Assembly: GCA_963921825.1 (NCBI GenBank)
Contig: OY997589.1
Coordinates: 45,208,638 to 45,272,637 of the forward strand
Source of the DNA: Erodium maritimum
Lineage: Eukaryota > Streptophyta > Magnoliopsida > Geraniales > Geraniaceae
Length of the DNA: 64,000 nt
Direction of reading: 5' to 3'
The notes under the pieces are model-generated. The model did not search any database and had not been told where the DNA came from. It worked only from the letters and a program-made list of their open reading frames with translations. This document shows positions 21,177 through 33,116 of the stretch, in pieces (position 1 is the first letter of the stretch; every line of letters starts with the position of its first letter). The translations under genes and the position numbers were made by a program.

Positions 21177-22395
21177 CTGGATGAGCTCCCTTTTGAATAT
21201 TTAACATCTGAACAAGCCTTGTGGCAAGAAAGGCCTTTTGAGGAAGAAGAAGTGCTTCAAGCTTTATTAGCTTGCAAAGGAGATAAAGCCTCAGGACCAT
21301 ATGGTTATACTTTACATTTTTTCCAAGTATGCTGGCCAATTATCAAAGCTGATCTACTATTATTCATCAACTATTTTCATCAAACAGGGCAGATAGGAAA
21401 AGGCCTCAACTCCTCCTTCATGACTTTAATTCCAATAGGTCCATCCCCATTGTCTTTTGATGATTATAGGCCAATCAGTTTAATGGGAGGGCCATATAAA
21501 ATTCTCTCTTAATTGCTTTCTACAAGGCGTAAAGAAATGATAGGTTTTTTGGTGGGGGATGGGCAAACTGGTTTCATCACAGGCAGACAAATCACAGATG
21601 GGATTCTAATAGCAGCTGAGGTAGTTCAACATATCAAAAAAGAAAAGAAAAAGCTCTTATCTTCAAGGCTGATTTTGAAAAGCCATTTGGCAATGTCAGT
21701 TGGGATTTTATTATGAAAATTCTCACAAAAATGGGGTTTGGAGATAAGTGGAAAATGTGGATGATGGCTTGTTTCAAAGCAAATATGTCCATTCTGATAA
21801 ATGGATCTCCTAGCCCTGATTTTCAAATTTTCATGGGGCTCAGACAAGGGTGTGCTCTCTCTCCTTTGATTTTTGTGCTAGTAGTAGAAGTTCTTAATCA
21901 ACTTATGAAAGCTTCAATTCAACAAGGACTTATTCAAGGTATCAAGAGGAATGCAAACTGTCCTACAATTTCACATCTGCAGTTTGCAGATGACACTATA
22001 TTCTTCCTACAGGCAAATAAGGAAGGTGTCTCTTGTTTAAAATTTGCTCTCAATTATTCAAAGTTGCAACTGGTTTAAAGGTCAATTATGATAAGTCTCA
22101 TGTATACACATTCAATATGACAGAGATAGAAGAGTTGGAAATCATAAATATTCTCAATTGTCCAAAAGGGAACTTGCCAATGACTTATTTGGGGTTCCCA
22201 ATGGGTGCCAATCCTAAAAGAAAGGTCACACGGACATGTATCATTCAAAAGTTCAAAAATGCACTGGGTTTGTGGGAGGCCAAGTTGATGTCTCTTGGTG
22301 GCAGAATAACACTTCTGAAGACAACTTTGGGAGCATTGCCCCTCTACTTCTTCTCAATTATAAAAGCACCAAAAGGAGTGATCAAGGAAATGATT
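21177..22395 (+). pseudogene. LINE ORF2: reverse transcriptase, first part
   Basis: Blocks in order: ALLACKGDKASGPYGYTLHF; FMTLIPIGPSPLSFDDYRPI then SLMGGPYKI; TGFITGRQITDGILIA; a frameshift; DKWKMWMMACFKANMSILIN; FMGLRQGCALSPLIF; and the catalytic FADD box at 21983-21994 (LQFADDTIFFLQ), which is intact. After another frameshift come VNYDKSHVYTFN and TYLGFPMGANPKRK, up to APKGVIKEMI where the LTR begins. RT of L1-type elements copies the RNA at the nicked target. Two frameshifts and a stop before position 21513 inactivate it. Confidence 0.92.
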
Positions 22396-25036
22396 TGTCA
22401 CGCCCCAAATCCGGTTTTGACCGGACCCGAGACGTGAACTTAAGTAATAAGTAAATAAAGCAATTCAAAGGAATTAAGTTTTAAAATAATACGTCGAAAT
22501 TCATAAATCCGATAAAATGAGTCAACAACTCATATAAACCAGTAATAAAGTGTTTAGTTCAAATAGACAGTACGTCGCTAGACAACTAGACAAGACCCTC
22601 ACTGGCTCCCAAGCGCTGAGAATCCCGCTAGCACAGATCCCGCTCAAGACCTGAAAAACAACAAGGTAAGGGGTGAGCTTTCGCTCAGTAGGAAACGTAG
22701 TTAAGGTTATGAACATCCGTTCATCACCACGAGTAACTGTCCAATTAGGGAATACTAGCAAAGCATAACTACTAGCAACGCCCATGGGAAGTTACCAATC
22801 ACAAATCACTCTCACAAGACCATAATCACACTTAAAACATTACACAGTCCAACAACAGGCATAAGCACACATCAGAACCAACACATATCTAGTACAGCAG
22901 TCCCCAACATCACCGACTATCACAACCCGTCCCACTTATATCGTACCGGAACACACATCATCGGTCTCGACATCTTCCCGTCACGTAGACTCGGGGTAAC
23001 ATCCTCGACCGGAAATACATTCAGTCGGATGTCTTCCCGTCACGTAGACTCGGGGACTCATGCATACCGGACCGACACATACCTAGGTCGTACGCCTTCC
23101 CAGACCACACAACATCAGGGTAATGGTCACACCGTCCTCGTCCTCGATACCCTACACCGACATACTCTCTTAGTGTAGGTATCATACCGGGCACACCTCA
23201 TCTTGGAATACACATCAAGAGAATAACGCGCATCACAATGCCATAGTTCGACCACGATATACCAACCGAGCCAACTCACCATAACACAACATATCGGTCT
23301 ATCACTCACCCGATCATATTACAACCAATGGTTCACATCACATCACGCATGACACACTTGCCAAAACATAGAAACATATGCTACACCGAGTATAACCTAT
23401 CATGCTTCTCAATCTAGCAATGGCTAAGTCACACATCATGCATCTCATTCAAAGATCATGCATTTCAATCAACACGCAACATAAGGGCTCGACATGGCCC
23501 GCATGCATTTCTACAGCACAACAATCCCAAACTTACGGCTCGACATGACACGTAAGCTATCCCTCATTTCACTCGTTCCTCACATCCTAATAATACAATT
23601 CTAACAATTAAATCACGTAATTGCAACCTATATGCATACTAGTAACTTTCCGTAATTCAACCGGTATTCGCTACGTTCCCTACCTCAAAAGCACTCCAAT
23701 CCAAGCTGCGGACGACCTGGCTAGCTTCCTCTCCGTCACTTCACGATGTCCACGGGTCTCCTCCTCCGTCGAGCTCGAGTCCAAAGTCTTGGATTTCAAA
23801 ACAAAACTCGAATCAAAACCCAAACATTTGCTTTCTTAAGGAGAAACAATTAAACCAAGCCCAAAAATCCAACATGGGCTAAAACGGAAAATGGGCCGGA
23901 ATGAGGCCCAATCCGGGTGGCCCACATGCCCGGAAACCGACCCGGCCCACGCAGTACACCGACCTGGAACCCGACTCGGTCCGTGCGGCACGCTGGCCCG
24001 GGACCAGCCACGGTCCGTGCGGCACGCCGGCCCGGGACCAGGCACGGTCCATGCGGCGTTCCGTGCCGGAACCTCGCCCGGTCCGTGCGGCATTCCGTGC
24101 CGGAACCTGGCCCTCTCCGTGCCCCGTTCCGTGACAGATTTGGGCAGACCCCCTTCTTCTTCCCCAACTTCATTTTCCACGAATTTCTGCATCAAACCTC
24201 CATTGATGAATTCTTAGAACTTCAAAACAGACCCAATAACCTCCAATACTTCAACACCCTCAATGGGTTTCATCAAAACTACTCAAATCAATTGGTTTCC
24301 AACATCCAACTTCACTTCCATCCACAAAAACATCATCTAACACCCACAACCCTTAAACTTAACCATTTCTAGCATTTCTTTATCAAACCCATGAATCAAA
24401 TTAAACCAAAAACGAAAATGTTTTGGATGATTACCTTGGTAATGAAGAGTAGATGAAGAAAATGTGGTTTTTGAGGTGATTTGGGGTATAAAAGAGCAAA
24501 AAGTCCCTTCCTTTGCCTTGCTTCTTCCTCAAGCTTCCATGGGAGCTCCTCTCTCTCTCCTCCCTTGACAATTTCGGCCACTAGTGAAATAATGGGCTGA
24601 AATGGGTCCAATTGATGTCTTAAACCCAGAGAGAATGATCTCCAAACCACCCCTTTGTCATCTCTCTTCTCAAGTGCAACCAAAAAGGGTATAAGGGTCA
24701 AATTGCATCCATTTCTTCCCTTCCAAGCTAACATGGATACATGTCCATGTGGGGACCACTCCTAGCTCAAATAAATCCAGCTCACTTAATTAATTAGGTT
24801 TTGTCTCTAATTGGACCGCGTTTGACCGAAAATGACCCCGGGTCGATTTTTCCCAACATTATAGTCATTTGAAAGGAAATGGCCCAACTAAGCTAACCGT
24901 AACAACGACTAAGCTTTATGGGCCCCGGAAAGGTCCCGAATGACTCCCAGAGTCATCGGTTGACTTTTTAGGCAAAAAGTCAACTTTCGCCCGAATCCAC
25001 CAGTTTGACCAGGATCGACCGGGGGCGGTTCTTACA
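22396..25036 (-). mobile_element. Solo LTR of a Gypsy-type element, in LINE ORF2
   Basis: On the minus strand it starts TGTAAGAACCGCCCCCGG (from 25036) and ends GGGGCGTGACA (at 22396); 2641 bp. Perfect 5-bp TSDs TGATT lie at 22391-22395 and 25037-25041. The interrupted LINE frame resumes across it. There is no internal coding sequence. A GC-rich repeat block lies at 23890-24135. It is antisense to the LINE. Confidence 0.95.
23890..24135. repeat. GC-rich CGGTCCGTGCGGCA repeat block inside the solo LTR
   Basis: Repeated words such as CGGTCCGTGCGGCACG, GCCCGGGACCAG and TTCCGTGCCGGAACC, the last near-palindromic. Spurious ORFs arise in several frames. Position relative to the LTR start is like that of the GC block in the Tekay LTR. 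Confidence 0.75.
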
Positions 25037-26116
25037 TGATTAGCTGGTAGAGAAGATTTTTGTGGCATGGAAAGTCTTCCTCAAAAGTGTTGTGCAAAAC
25101 CAGTTGGAACAATGTCTGTAAATCAAAAGAAGATGGAGGGTTGGGAATAAAATTTTTAGAGCTTATGAATTTGGCTCTCCTAGCTAAGTGGTGGTGGAGG
25201 TTTTCTCTAGAAAGAAATTATTTGTGGAAATTAGTTATTTGCTCAAAATTTGGGTGGGATCCAAATGAATGGGATTTGAGTAAGTTTCCAGAAATAGGTA
25301 GATGTTGCTTCATGGCACAAATTATGGATCTAATAAAGGATCCAAGATTCAGTAACTTCTTTGGTATGAGTGGCCTGTCTTGGAGAATTGGCAATTTAGA
25401 TAGAGCTTTCTTCTGGGATAACATATGGTGGGGACAAACTCCTTTCAAATATCTGTTTCCAAGGATATTCCTTCTAGCTCAAGACAAAAAAGCCAGAGTT
25501 TCTGAAGTATATGTAGTAAATGGTTGTGAAATCATTCTCAGAAGAAGTCCTAGAGGTTGGGAAGAAGATGAATGGGTTATGCTTTATACAGTCCTTGATG
25601 GGGTTAGACTTAACCAGATGGAAGATTCCTGGAATTGGGTGTGGGATGCAAGAGGTTTTTCAGCTAGAAAGTTATATTCTTTGATGGCACAATAAGGAAC
25701 ACAAAATGTTCAGACCATTAGCTGGACAAAAGCCCTGTGGTTGCCTGGAATTCCCCCAAAAATCTGAGCATTTTGCTGGATGGCTTGTCTAGACATAATA
25801 CCCTCAAAGTGCTATCTGGAAAAGAGAGGTTTCAAGCTGTCTTTGGAAGAAATATTTGTCCAATCTGTAAATGAGATTTTGAAGAGGGCAGTCATGTATT
25901 ACTACATTGTAAGAGAGCTTGGGAAGTATAAGGGTTAGTAGATTCTTGGTAGCATCCTGGTATTCTTTGGTTGAGAGCAAAAAGTTGAAGAAAGCATGGC
26001 AAAGTTTGGTGTTGCTGGTGTGTTGGCATATTTGGTTGGCCAGGAATTTATTTCTCTTTCAAGACATCATCCTTACTACTGAGGATATATTCTCAAACAT
26101 CCTCAGTTATTCTTAG
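25037..26116 (+). pseudogene. LINE ORF2: C-terminal part with zf-RVT region
   Basis: Continues the RT frame after the solo LTR: RRFLWHGKSSSKVLCKTSWN, then DGGLGIKFLELMNLALLAKW and GNLDRAFFWDNIWWG. A stop at 25693-25695 is followed in other frames by the zf-RVT region (WLPGIPPKI, FCWMACLDIIPSKCYLEKRG) and the terminal CWHIWLARNLFLFQDI. The region is typical of plant L1 ORF2 ends and may aid RNA or DNA binding. Multiple stops. Confidence 0.88.
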
Positions 26117-27118
26117 AATTGGTAAGTTTCAAGATATAGGAAACCCTCTTTTAAATTCTCTTTCCCGATGTGGAAGGCTAATCCTAGAGCCTGTTTTCCT
26201 TGGAAGAAGATTCCTTTATGATCTATGGGTTGGGGCTGGGTTGGGTTTGGGTGGTTCTTGGGTAGGTCTGAGTAGAGAGGTGAGCTGGTGAGGTGTTGTT
26301 CTGGTCTCTTCTTTTGGGGTTCTCCTTAGATAGTGTGTGTGGGTTCTCTTCTGTTTGGTGTTCTTCTGTGGTGGCTCTGTTGTGTGGGTAGGTCCTATAG
26401 GTTCAGTGGTCTGTCTTCTCCTTCTGGTTAGTTGTGCAGTGCTGGTTTCTCCTCTGTTTGCTTGGGTGGCTTTCAAGCTTTGGTTTTGGGGCCTAATCTA
26501 TTTGTCCCTTAAAGATCATTTTCTCCTTCCTCTGTTGCTCTTGTTTCTGCAGAAAGGAGTTGTTCAGTTTCAAAGATCTTTAGCTTTGGCTATCTTTGAT
26601 ACTCTTACTCATCCTCAGCTTTCTCAGTACCATTTGATTTGCCGCTACTCTTTCAAACCGGTTGAAGTGTTTTAATTGAAGACTGGACTGTCAAGCGTGA
26701 GAAGCAAGGCAACCTCAATTGCAGCTTCTTTCAAGCCGGTTGAACTGTTTTCTTAGAAGGTTGAACGGCTATGCGTGTGATGCAAGGCATCCTCTTTGCC
26801 TTTGTGAAAACGTGAGGCTAAAGCTTCGTAGTTTGAATTTTGAAAATTTGACAAAATTGTACCCTTATGTTTCTTGTTTTCAATATCTCTTTTATTTCCT
26901 TGTGTTTTCTTCGGGTCTTGGTTAGACTTGGGTCTTGGTTAGACTTGTGGAGTCAAGAGTCAAGTGGTGGTTTTCTGTTTTCGTTTAGTTGTTTGCTCTT
27001 ATCATATAGCTGCGCCTATCTTTGAGCTTTTGGGATTCTTAGTGTAATATGTTATAACTCCTCTTTTCACCTCAAGAGAGGTTTCAATTTAATATATGCT
27101 TTGCTGATCAAAAAAAAA
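26117..27118 (+). other. LINE 3' UTR and poly(A) end
   Basis: About 1 kb of GT-rich sequence with no real ORF, ending in a poly(A) run at 27110-27118. Two diverged ~78-bp tandem units lie at about 26651-26808, each starting CTTTCAARCCGGTTGAA. Other LINE tails in the window end in the same GCTGATMAAAAA style (minus strand at 29212 and near 56791). Confidence 0.8.
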
Positions 27119-27199
27119 TATACATACATACTAGAAATTAAATAGTCTGCGAAATAAATAATAATAATAATAGTAAAATTTAAAATTAGATTTTTCTAG

Positions 27200-28229
27200 T
27201 TGCAGACATGTTCTTTTGTTATGACAAGCAATCTCACAATGTCCACATTTTCGTTGACGTTTCATTATTGGATTTGGGGAGACAAATTATCCTTTGGATG
27301 AAATCCTTTTTTCTTTCAATCTAACTCGCTTCTATACAAATTCTCTGTCTGTGTATCATCAAGTTTATTGTAAATGTTAACCGCATTTCAGAACATACAA
27401 CTTCTGTGTTGATATGTCAGTCTTTGTCCTCAACTTACCAATGATTGAAATGTCGTTCAACTTCTTCATCACCGTTTCCTTGTTCTCAAACTGTTGACAA
27501 ATTACCAAATTTGAATGATCTCTGAAACTGCTAAAAGTATATTGTACATATATGGATTCTAATGGAAACTCTTTGTTTGGGGAAACATAATCCACCATTT
27601 CATCGTGCTCTTTGATATCATCCACACTTACCTGTGGTGGTGTATGAGATGCTGCTGCTCCCGGTCGATATGTCATATGTTCACGTGGAAGAAAGACAGT
27701 TGACCTCTCTACACCACTCAAAATATCCAAGTTAAAATAGTCATCATGTCCAATAGTTTCATCTACAACAAGTTCAACTACAACAAGTTCAACTACAACA
27801 ACATGTTTTGCTACAACACCATATGTATCTTTCTTGATGAGCTCTATACATAATGCAGATCTAAAACTGGGGTTCCCGTTTTCCAAAATAAAAGTTTGAA
27901 CATCTTCATCATCTATTATCTTATTTGGCATGAGAACTCCATTAACATTGGGAATATTAGGCATGTAACTACGCTTCAATATATGTCCTTTTTGTCGGCT
28001 TCGATCTTAAAATACAATTTATCCTTTAGATTCTTCAATGTTGCATTTCCATCATCATCAAGAATGACACTAATAAATTTCTTATTAGTTGGAATCCAAT
28101 TATCTTCCCATTCTCTAACTTATGTTCCCCATTAAAGGAAGCATGGATTACCACTTGAACTATTCCTGCAACAATTACGATTGTTAAACAAGTTGTTTTA
28201 AGTCTATGCAAAGTCTCAAACAGACTCAT
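27200..28229 (-). pseudogene. MULE (Mutator-like) transposase remnant without catalytic core
   Basis: Minus strand. 28035-28229 has ASFNGEHKLENGKIIGF, the start seen in plant MULE proteins. 27377-27979 continues with an acidic region and ends in the MuDR-type N-terminal DNA-binding stretch CQQFENKETVMKKLNDISII then GKLRTKTDISTQKLYVLKC. At 27215-27300 comes a C-terminal zinc knuckle, KCGHCEIACHNKRTC. The DDE core and SWIM finger that normally lie between them are missing, since only ~115 bp separate the two parts. Frameshifts occur. A non-functional, internally deleted transposase gene. Confidence 0.7.
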
Positions 28230-28440
28230 TCATGGTTGAACAACCAGATTATACAGTCTAAACATCTCGGCAACCAAATTTACGGTAGACCGACCAATTA
28301 AATTATTTATGGAAGTCTATGAAAAGTTTCGAACGAGACTCATCCATGGTTGAACGACCATATTATATAGTGGTTATGGAAATCTTTGTTAGTCTTGGAC
28401 GAGACTCATTCATAGTTGAACGAACACATTGTATAGTTAG
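28205..28440. repeat. Three degenerate ~95-bp tandem repeats
   Basis: Units share the words GAGACTCATYCATGGTTGAACRACC and ATTATAYAGT, beginning near 28208, 28310 and 28380. They lie just outside the N-terminal end of the MULE transposase remnant and may be subterminal repeats of that element. Confidence 0.6.
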
Positions 28441-29201
28441 AATCTTGATCGACCAATGGTTATAGTTGGTCAACCTAATGAGCATATTCCTGGATATTGA
28501 TCGAACAACCACTAAAGTCTTGTCCGAAACAGATTCTTCATAAGGTGAAATGAAAAAAAAAATATGAGAAACACATAAATTGGCCAGCACAAGGTACCCT
28601 TTTAGCTATGTTTGTACCAATTTATTCCAATATATTGTCAAGAAGAAGAAGTTGAAGAAGGAGGAAGAGGAGAAGAAGAAGTTTGCTTACTTGCTAGGTG
28701 AAGCCAAAGAAAGACGAAGAAGAAGACGAGATGGAACATGACCATTGAAAGACGAGATGAAACATGACAAATGGTAGCTAGGAACAGACATGGAAGTGGT
28801 CGGCCTTCAGGACAACAACCCGGGATATAAGATTTCCTTTTTTGGCAATGTTAGGGTTAGGAAAAAAAGGAGGAAAATAAAAGTTTTGCAAAATAATGAA
28901 AAGGACAATAAGGGAACAATAGAAGTTTCATCAAATGAGAAGGCTAGAGAACAAAGAATTATTGGGTAGAGATAATGAACAAAGAAAATTAACAATTAAG
29001 ACTACTGAACAAATACTCCCCTGAATTTAGCATATTAAGTGATTATATTTCTTACTATGATCATTCAAATATGTGGGATGTTATATTTGATTATTGTATT
29101 CCAATAAAATTCTACTAATATTATTTTTATCTTGTGTGAATATTAGCTTGAATTGATGGTTGTGGGTATGATTGTCCTTGAATGTTTATTTCTTTGGATA
29201 T
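28441..29201. other. AT-rich spacer with GAAGAAG-rich tract
   Basis: An (A)10 run near 28553, a GAAGAAG-rich purine tract at about 28635-28730, then AT-rich sequence. Nothing coding seen. It may include the outer end of the MULE, but no TIR or TSD was identified. Confidence 0.35.
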
Positions 29202-29211
29202 ATTGCTAGTT

Positions 29212-29656
29212 TTTTTTTTATCAGCAATGCATATTGAAATTTTATAATCCTCTTTTGAGGAGAAAAAGGATTACAAGGATACAATCCCACAAATAATAAC
29301 CCCAAATCGATCACAGTCGATTCTTAAGGGAACACAACTAACAACACCACATGAAGTAACCAAGGAAACAACAACAACAAGGATTAACCCAACAGATAAT
29401 CAACAAAGCTTTGAAAACAGCAAGAACTTAAGATGAAATGAAACCACAGACTTGAAACTAGAAAACACCAACAAGAAGCACTGAAAGATCAGATAAGAAG
29501 ATCGGAGGACTGCAACCGGAAATCAAACCAGAAGCCCAACAACTCACAACAAAGCCCCGAGACACCTCCATCCAACTGAAGCAGAAAAACCTCCTAGACT
29601 GAAACAGAAACCGATCGAATCCACTACAGCTTCCGGAGCACACTCGACAAGACTGA
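29212..29656 (-). mobile_element. 5'-truncated LINE tail
   Basis: Begins on the plus strand with a poly-T run and TATCAGC, which is GCTGATAAAAAAA on the minus strand, the same end as the LINE at 27118. It holds only 3' UTR-type sequence. Flanking 10-bp direct repeats ATTGCTAGTT at 29202-29211 and 29657-29666 are the target-site duplication, so both insertion edges are defined. Confidence 0.85.
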
Positions 29657-29666
29657 ATTGCTAGTT

Positions 29667-30340
29667 GTGACTATTTAGGATTCATGTGTGTTTTATCGTG
29701 CATTTGAGCCTATTGGGATTAATATGAATTTTCATCATTTATCTAGGAATTGACAAAACTTGGATGTACAAGGTTACTTGTTATGGACATTTAGTTTACT
29801 TACGTAGATCATCCTATGAACAAGACGTTCTTCTGAATGACTGAGTTATACAAATTGATCGAGGCGTATCTACTTATTTTCATGACTATTAGGGAATATT
29901 GTTTATGTTTGTTTATTACTTCAAATACAATATTCATTGTATATAGCTCTCTGACTTACAAAAGACCATTATCATAATCAGTATTGAAGAAATGGACTAG
30001 GAGAAGCTAGACAAATTCATGTGTGCTTAATATGTTATAGGCAATGACTTGGACCTACTTTTTCCACCCAGGTTAACTTGTGATAATTCTATGTGTATGC
30101 TAGATAGATATGGGCTAAAACACAGTAACTTATCCTAAACTATTAGTAAGATCCATTGTGCTACTCAACGTTTTAAAATCATATTTACGATGTCTAAACG
30201 TTTAGTCACAAACTTCCGTTAGTAAAAATAGACGAAATATTCCATTCTGTTAGTCATTTGATCCATTTAAGTGTTAAGTGGAGAGTGAAATGTAGTTTTT
30301 TCCCATACTCATTTAAACCTTATGAATTGTTTTCTATCAT
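29667..30340. other. AT-rich spacer with an old dispersed repeat
   Basis: No gene seen. About 30165-30235 matches the reverse complement of about 56700-56785 (shared GTCACAAACTTCCGTTA and nearby words), so a dispersed low-copy repeat is present. Its class is unknown. Confidence 0.5.
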
Positions 30341-31238
30341 CTTAGAAAAAATTTATTAATGAAGAACCAAGTCCAAGCAGGATTAGGAAAATAGTACAAA
30401 AACGATACCAAGAAAACTCTCTACAAAGAGATTAAGGGCCAAAGCCAGAAAGGGAAAAAACATAATAAAAACCCCGGCTGATGACCAGTTTCTTAGGAGA
30501 CCATCAACAGGCGTCTCACCCGACCCGATGAAAGGTACCTCAGGGTGGATGGGGTGAATCCCTTGGTTCCAAAGGAACTGAGTAATTCGTTCCCCTCCGC
30601 CCACAGGGGAATGTCCCCGAATCATCCCCCGGATAGTACTCACCGAACCCGAGTGAGAACAGGTGAAACCCAAAAATGAATCTTGGACAGAAACTCACCG
30701 GGCCAAACCAGATTTGAGAAAGATCAAACATCATTGGATGATCGTCCCCTCCTCCTCTTATGAAGAATGCACCAATTATGCCGCCACTTCCAATCATCAT
30801 ATGAAACACTTGCTCGCAATAAGCTCGACTGCCACAACGAACTAAGAGAGTGATTATGAATTTTACTAAACACTGAATCTCCCATTCCCATAACACTATT
30901 AAACACCGCTCCATTCCTCAGAAGAGGACTCGCATAATTCAGGAACAGTTATTCGCAATGGGAGCTTCTAAAGCACAAAAAGTGATGACAGGAGCAACTA
31001 TATTAGCAATAGAATTCTTGGCACTAACCTTTTGAACCAAAATCCAAGTGTCTGCTTTTCCAGAAGGATCGAGAGCTGCGTAGTATGAAGCCACTACAAC
31101 TTGATTGCGTTCCCTATTCAGAGAACGTGTCCTAGATCACGTGTTGTAGTGTGGAGAGACTTGGGTCTGATGTGATCGGCTCGTCACTTTCTTGCTAATT
31201 GGTGTCCAAAGGGCCTCAACAAATGACAATGCCTAAGG
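30341..31238 (-). pseudogene. Retroposon remnant, 3' part (host of copia B)
   Basis: Minus-strand sequence with scattered open segments, for example NRNQVVVASYYAALDPSGKA then DTWILVQKVSAKNSIANIV, and a 3' UTR-like end running to an AATAAATTTTTT tail at about 30341. It pairs with 54191-55055 on the other side of copia B: both carry the TAAGG target site. The other half resembles a plant LINE ORF1 start. I cannot assign this half to a known domain. Confidence 0.4.
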
Positions 31239-31285
31239 TGTTGGAATGAATATTCGCAAACTGGGAAATGAATTGCAGAACAAAA
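31239..31285 (-). repeat. Inverted copia B LTR fragment, left part
   Basis: TGTTGGAATGAATATTCGCA at 31239 is the reverse complement of the 3' LTR end at 54185. The fragment is interrupted at 31285 by the family A LTR (TSD CAAAA) and continues at 41444. Confidence 0.92.
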
Positions 31286-31414
31286 TGTTAGTCTTAGTGC
31301 CCGTAGTTCAATCCTAAATGTCCAAATGTATATATCATCGTTAGCAATAAAATTAAAGCGGCTTTATATTACTTATGTGTTGGAGTAATATATCGATGTG
31401 TGCTCTGATCTATG

Positions 31415-33102
31415 TGTTAGTCTTAGTGCCCGTAGTTCAATCCTAAATGTCCAAATGTATATATCATCGTTAGTAATAAAATTAAAGCGGCTTTATATTA
31501 CTTATGTGTTGGAGTAATATATCGATGTGTGCTCTGATCTATGCCCACCATGCGAATAGAACCATAGATCGAGATAGATCACACTCGATGGGTCCCTAGT
31601 CAACAAAGCTTCACTAGAAGCGACTAGTATGAAAGATGGCTCTTTATGGCTTACGTTCTGTTAGTCATTGGAATGGGATTCCGGAGTCTGATCATAGATA
31701 TCATGTGGGACATGATATTGGACGACCCGCCCTGAATATGTGCCATAGATTAAGTCATGAACATATTCAGTGTTGTAGCTTGTTATGTATCCTTAGACCA
31801 AGGAGTCTTTGTGATCGCTATGTAGTCAACAACTGAGTTTGACCTGAGCCTAACGTTGTCCGTAACAGGGCTTCCATAACGGCCAGGATTGGCTTGGGGA
31901 CGGGCTACATGAGTGACACGAAAGACGGCTAAGGGATTTATCCCTCGTACTAAGGTATGGGAAAGATATCGGTTCTCGGCCGCTTGATCGAGAGTGACGG
32001 GAAGAATAGCATGGCCATGCACATGATACTGGGTATCATATCTTCAGTCATCTCACATATCAAGGAACGGTGATTGAGAATAATAAGGATGACGGCTCTA
32101 TGCCTTATCTCAATCAGGATATCGGAGATAAAAGGATAATGACAGGGACGACGGAAAGGTTAGAATCGAGAGGGTCGATTCGTTATGTAGTGTCAGGCAA
32201 TACTAAAGTCTCGTTAGTTGCCACTTAAATAGGATCAAGTAAAATGGGATTTTACGTTGATCTATTGACATGCATAAACCTAAGGGTCACACCGGAGGAT
32301 GAAACTCATTGACACATTTATGGAGAATGGCCAAAAGGGAGTTGTCTCGGGACATGACCAAAACTGGGTTTTGGGTCATGTGCCCGTAAGTGAATAGGAC
32401 TTTACGGATCGAGACAAGGCTTGGAGTCTTGGGATTGATCGCGTCGGATAATGTTGGACATTTCCGGTATGGAAGGCTTGGAGGCGATGAGCGAATCACG
32501 GGACCTCGTTGGAAATGGCCACGGGCCATGTTCCAAGAGGCCCATGAAAGGCCCATGCAACCAAGGCCCATGGAACTAATTAATCAAGTCTTGATTAATT
32601 AGTACTAAGTAAGCAAGACAAAGATTAAGGTGTTGGTGATTCACCACCTAACCCAATCTTGTCTTGCCATACTTTGTCCTATTTACACCTTACTTGACAC
32701 CATACTTGTCCCATGCCTTTAGTTGGACAAGTATGGGTTTTGTTATGTTTAAGTCATCTTTTTTCAACATAACAAACACAAGACAAGAATAGGAAACACA
32801 TTTTCTCTCCCTCTTCCATGGCCATTTCGGGTTTGGCTAGTTTCCTCCTCCATTTTTGTGTTCTTGAGTCCTCAAAGAGAAGAACTACGTGGCTTTGATT
32901 CCCATGTGGATACGTAGGCGTCTTGGAGACTCAAGCCAATCATTCGTTAACCGGTGTTCTTGTTTTGGTAAGAACTAGTGCTGAATTTTTCTCTTGTGAA
33001 TCCATTCTTTGTTAGTTGTTTCATGGTTTTAATCGTCTCTTGGTTTTCATTGATTTTCCGCTGCGAGTTGGTTCATCTCCAACCCTACCTCGAGACCCAA
33101 CA
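31415..33102 (+). repeat. 5' LTR of copia A copy 2
   Basis: TGTTAGTCTTAGTGCC to CTCGAGACCCAACA, 1688 bp. Sequence compared line by line with 38188-39875 shows no difference that I can see. Contains recurring short ORFs that are not genes. Confidence 0.97.
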
Positions 33103-33116
33103 GTGGTATCAGAGCC
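33103..33116 (+). other. Primer binding site, initiator-Met tRNA type
   Basis: GTGGTATCAGAGCC directly follows the 5' LTR. TGGTATCAGAGC is the standard plant copia PBS, complementary to the 3' end of initiator methionine tRNA. It is intact. Confidence 0.95.

Larger units (their letters stand above)
19511..27118 (+). mobile_element. L1-type LINE, split by a solo LTR
   Basis: Non-LTR retrotransposon reading plus: ORF1 C-terminal part (19526-19921), ORF2 endonuclease (19928-21172), reverse transcriptase (21177-22395), then, after the solo LTR at 22396-25036, the rest of ORF2 with a zf-RVT end (25037-26116), a long 3' UTR, and a terminal GCTTTGCTGATCAAAAAAAAA at 27118. It is 5'-truncated because ORF1 begins abruptly. 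Several stops and frameshifts make it inactive. No TSD could be assigned because the left edge is unclear. Confidence 0.9.

Noticed and set aside
22033-22437. 134-codon ORF
   Set aside because: LINE reverse transcriptase read into the solo LTR at 22396; the last 14 codons are LTR.
23836-24372. Several overlapping 77- to 151-codon ORFs in both strands
   Set aside because: They arise from the GC-rich repeat block in the solo LTR, where stop codons are rare in all frames.
26216-26476. 86-codon minus-strand ORF rich in Thr and Pro
   Set aside because: Antisense to the GT-rich LINE 3' UTR; composition-driven.
31636-31836. 66-codon ORF repeated in several places
   Set aside because: Another recurring LTR-internal frame of copia A, antisense or sense to other frames, not a gene.
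33103-33116. Possible tRNA gene remnant
   Set aside because: Only the short PBS complementary to a tRNA 3' end is present; no cloverleaf sequence found.
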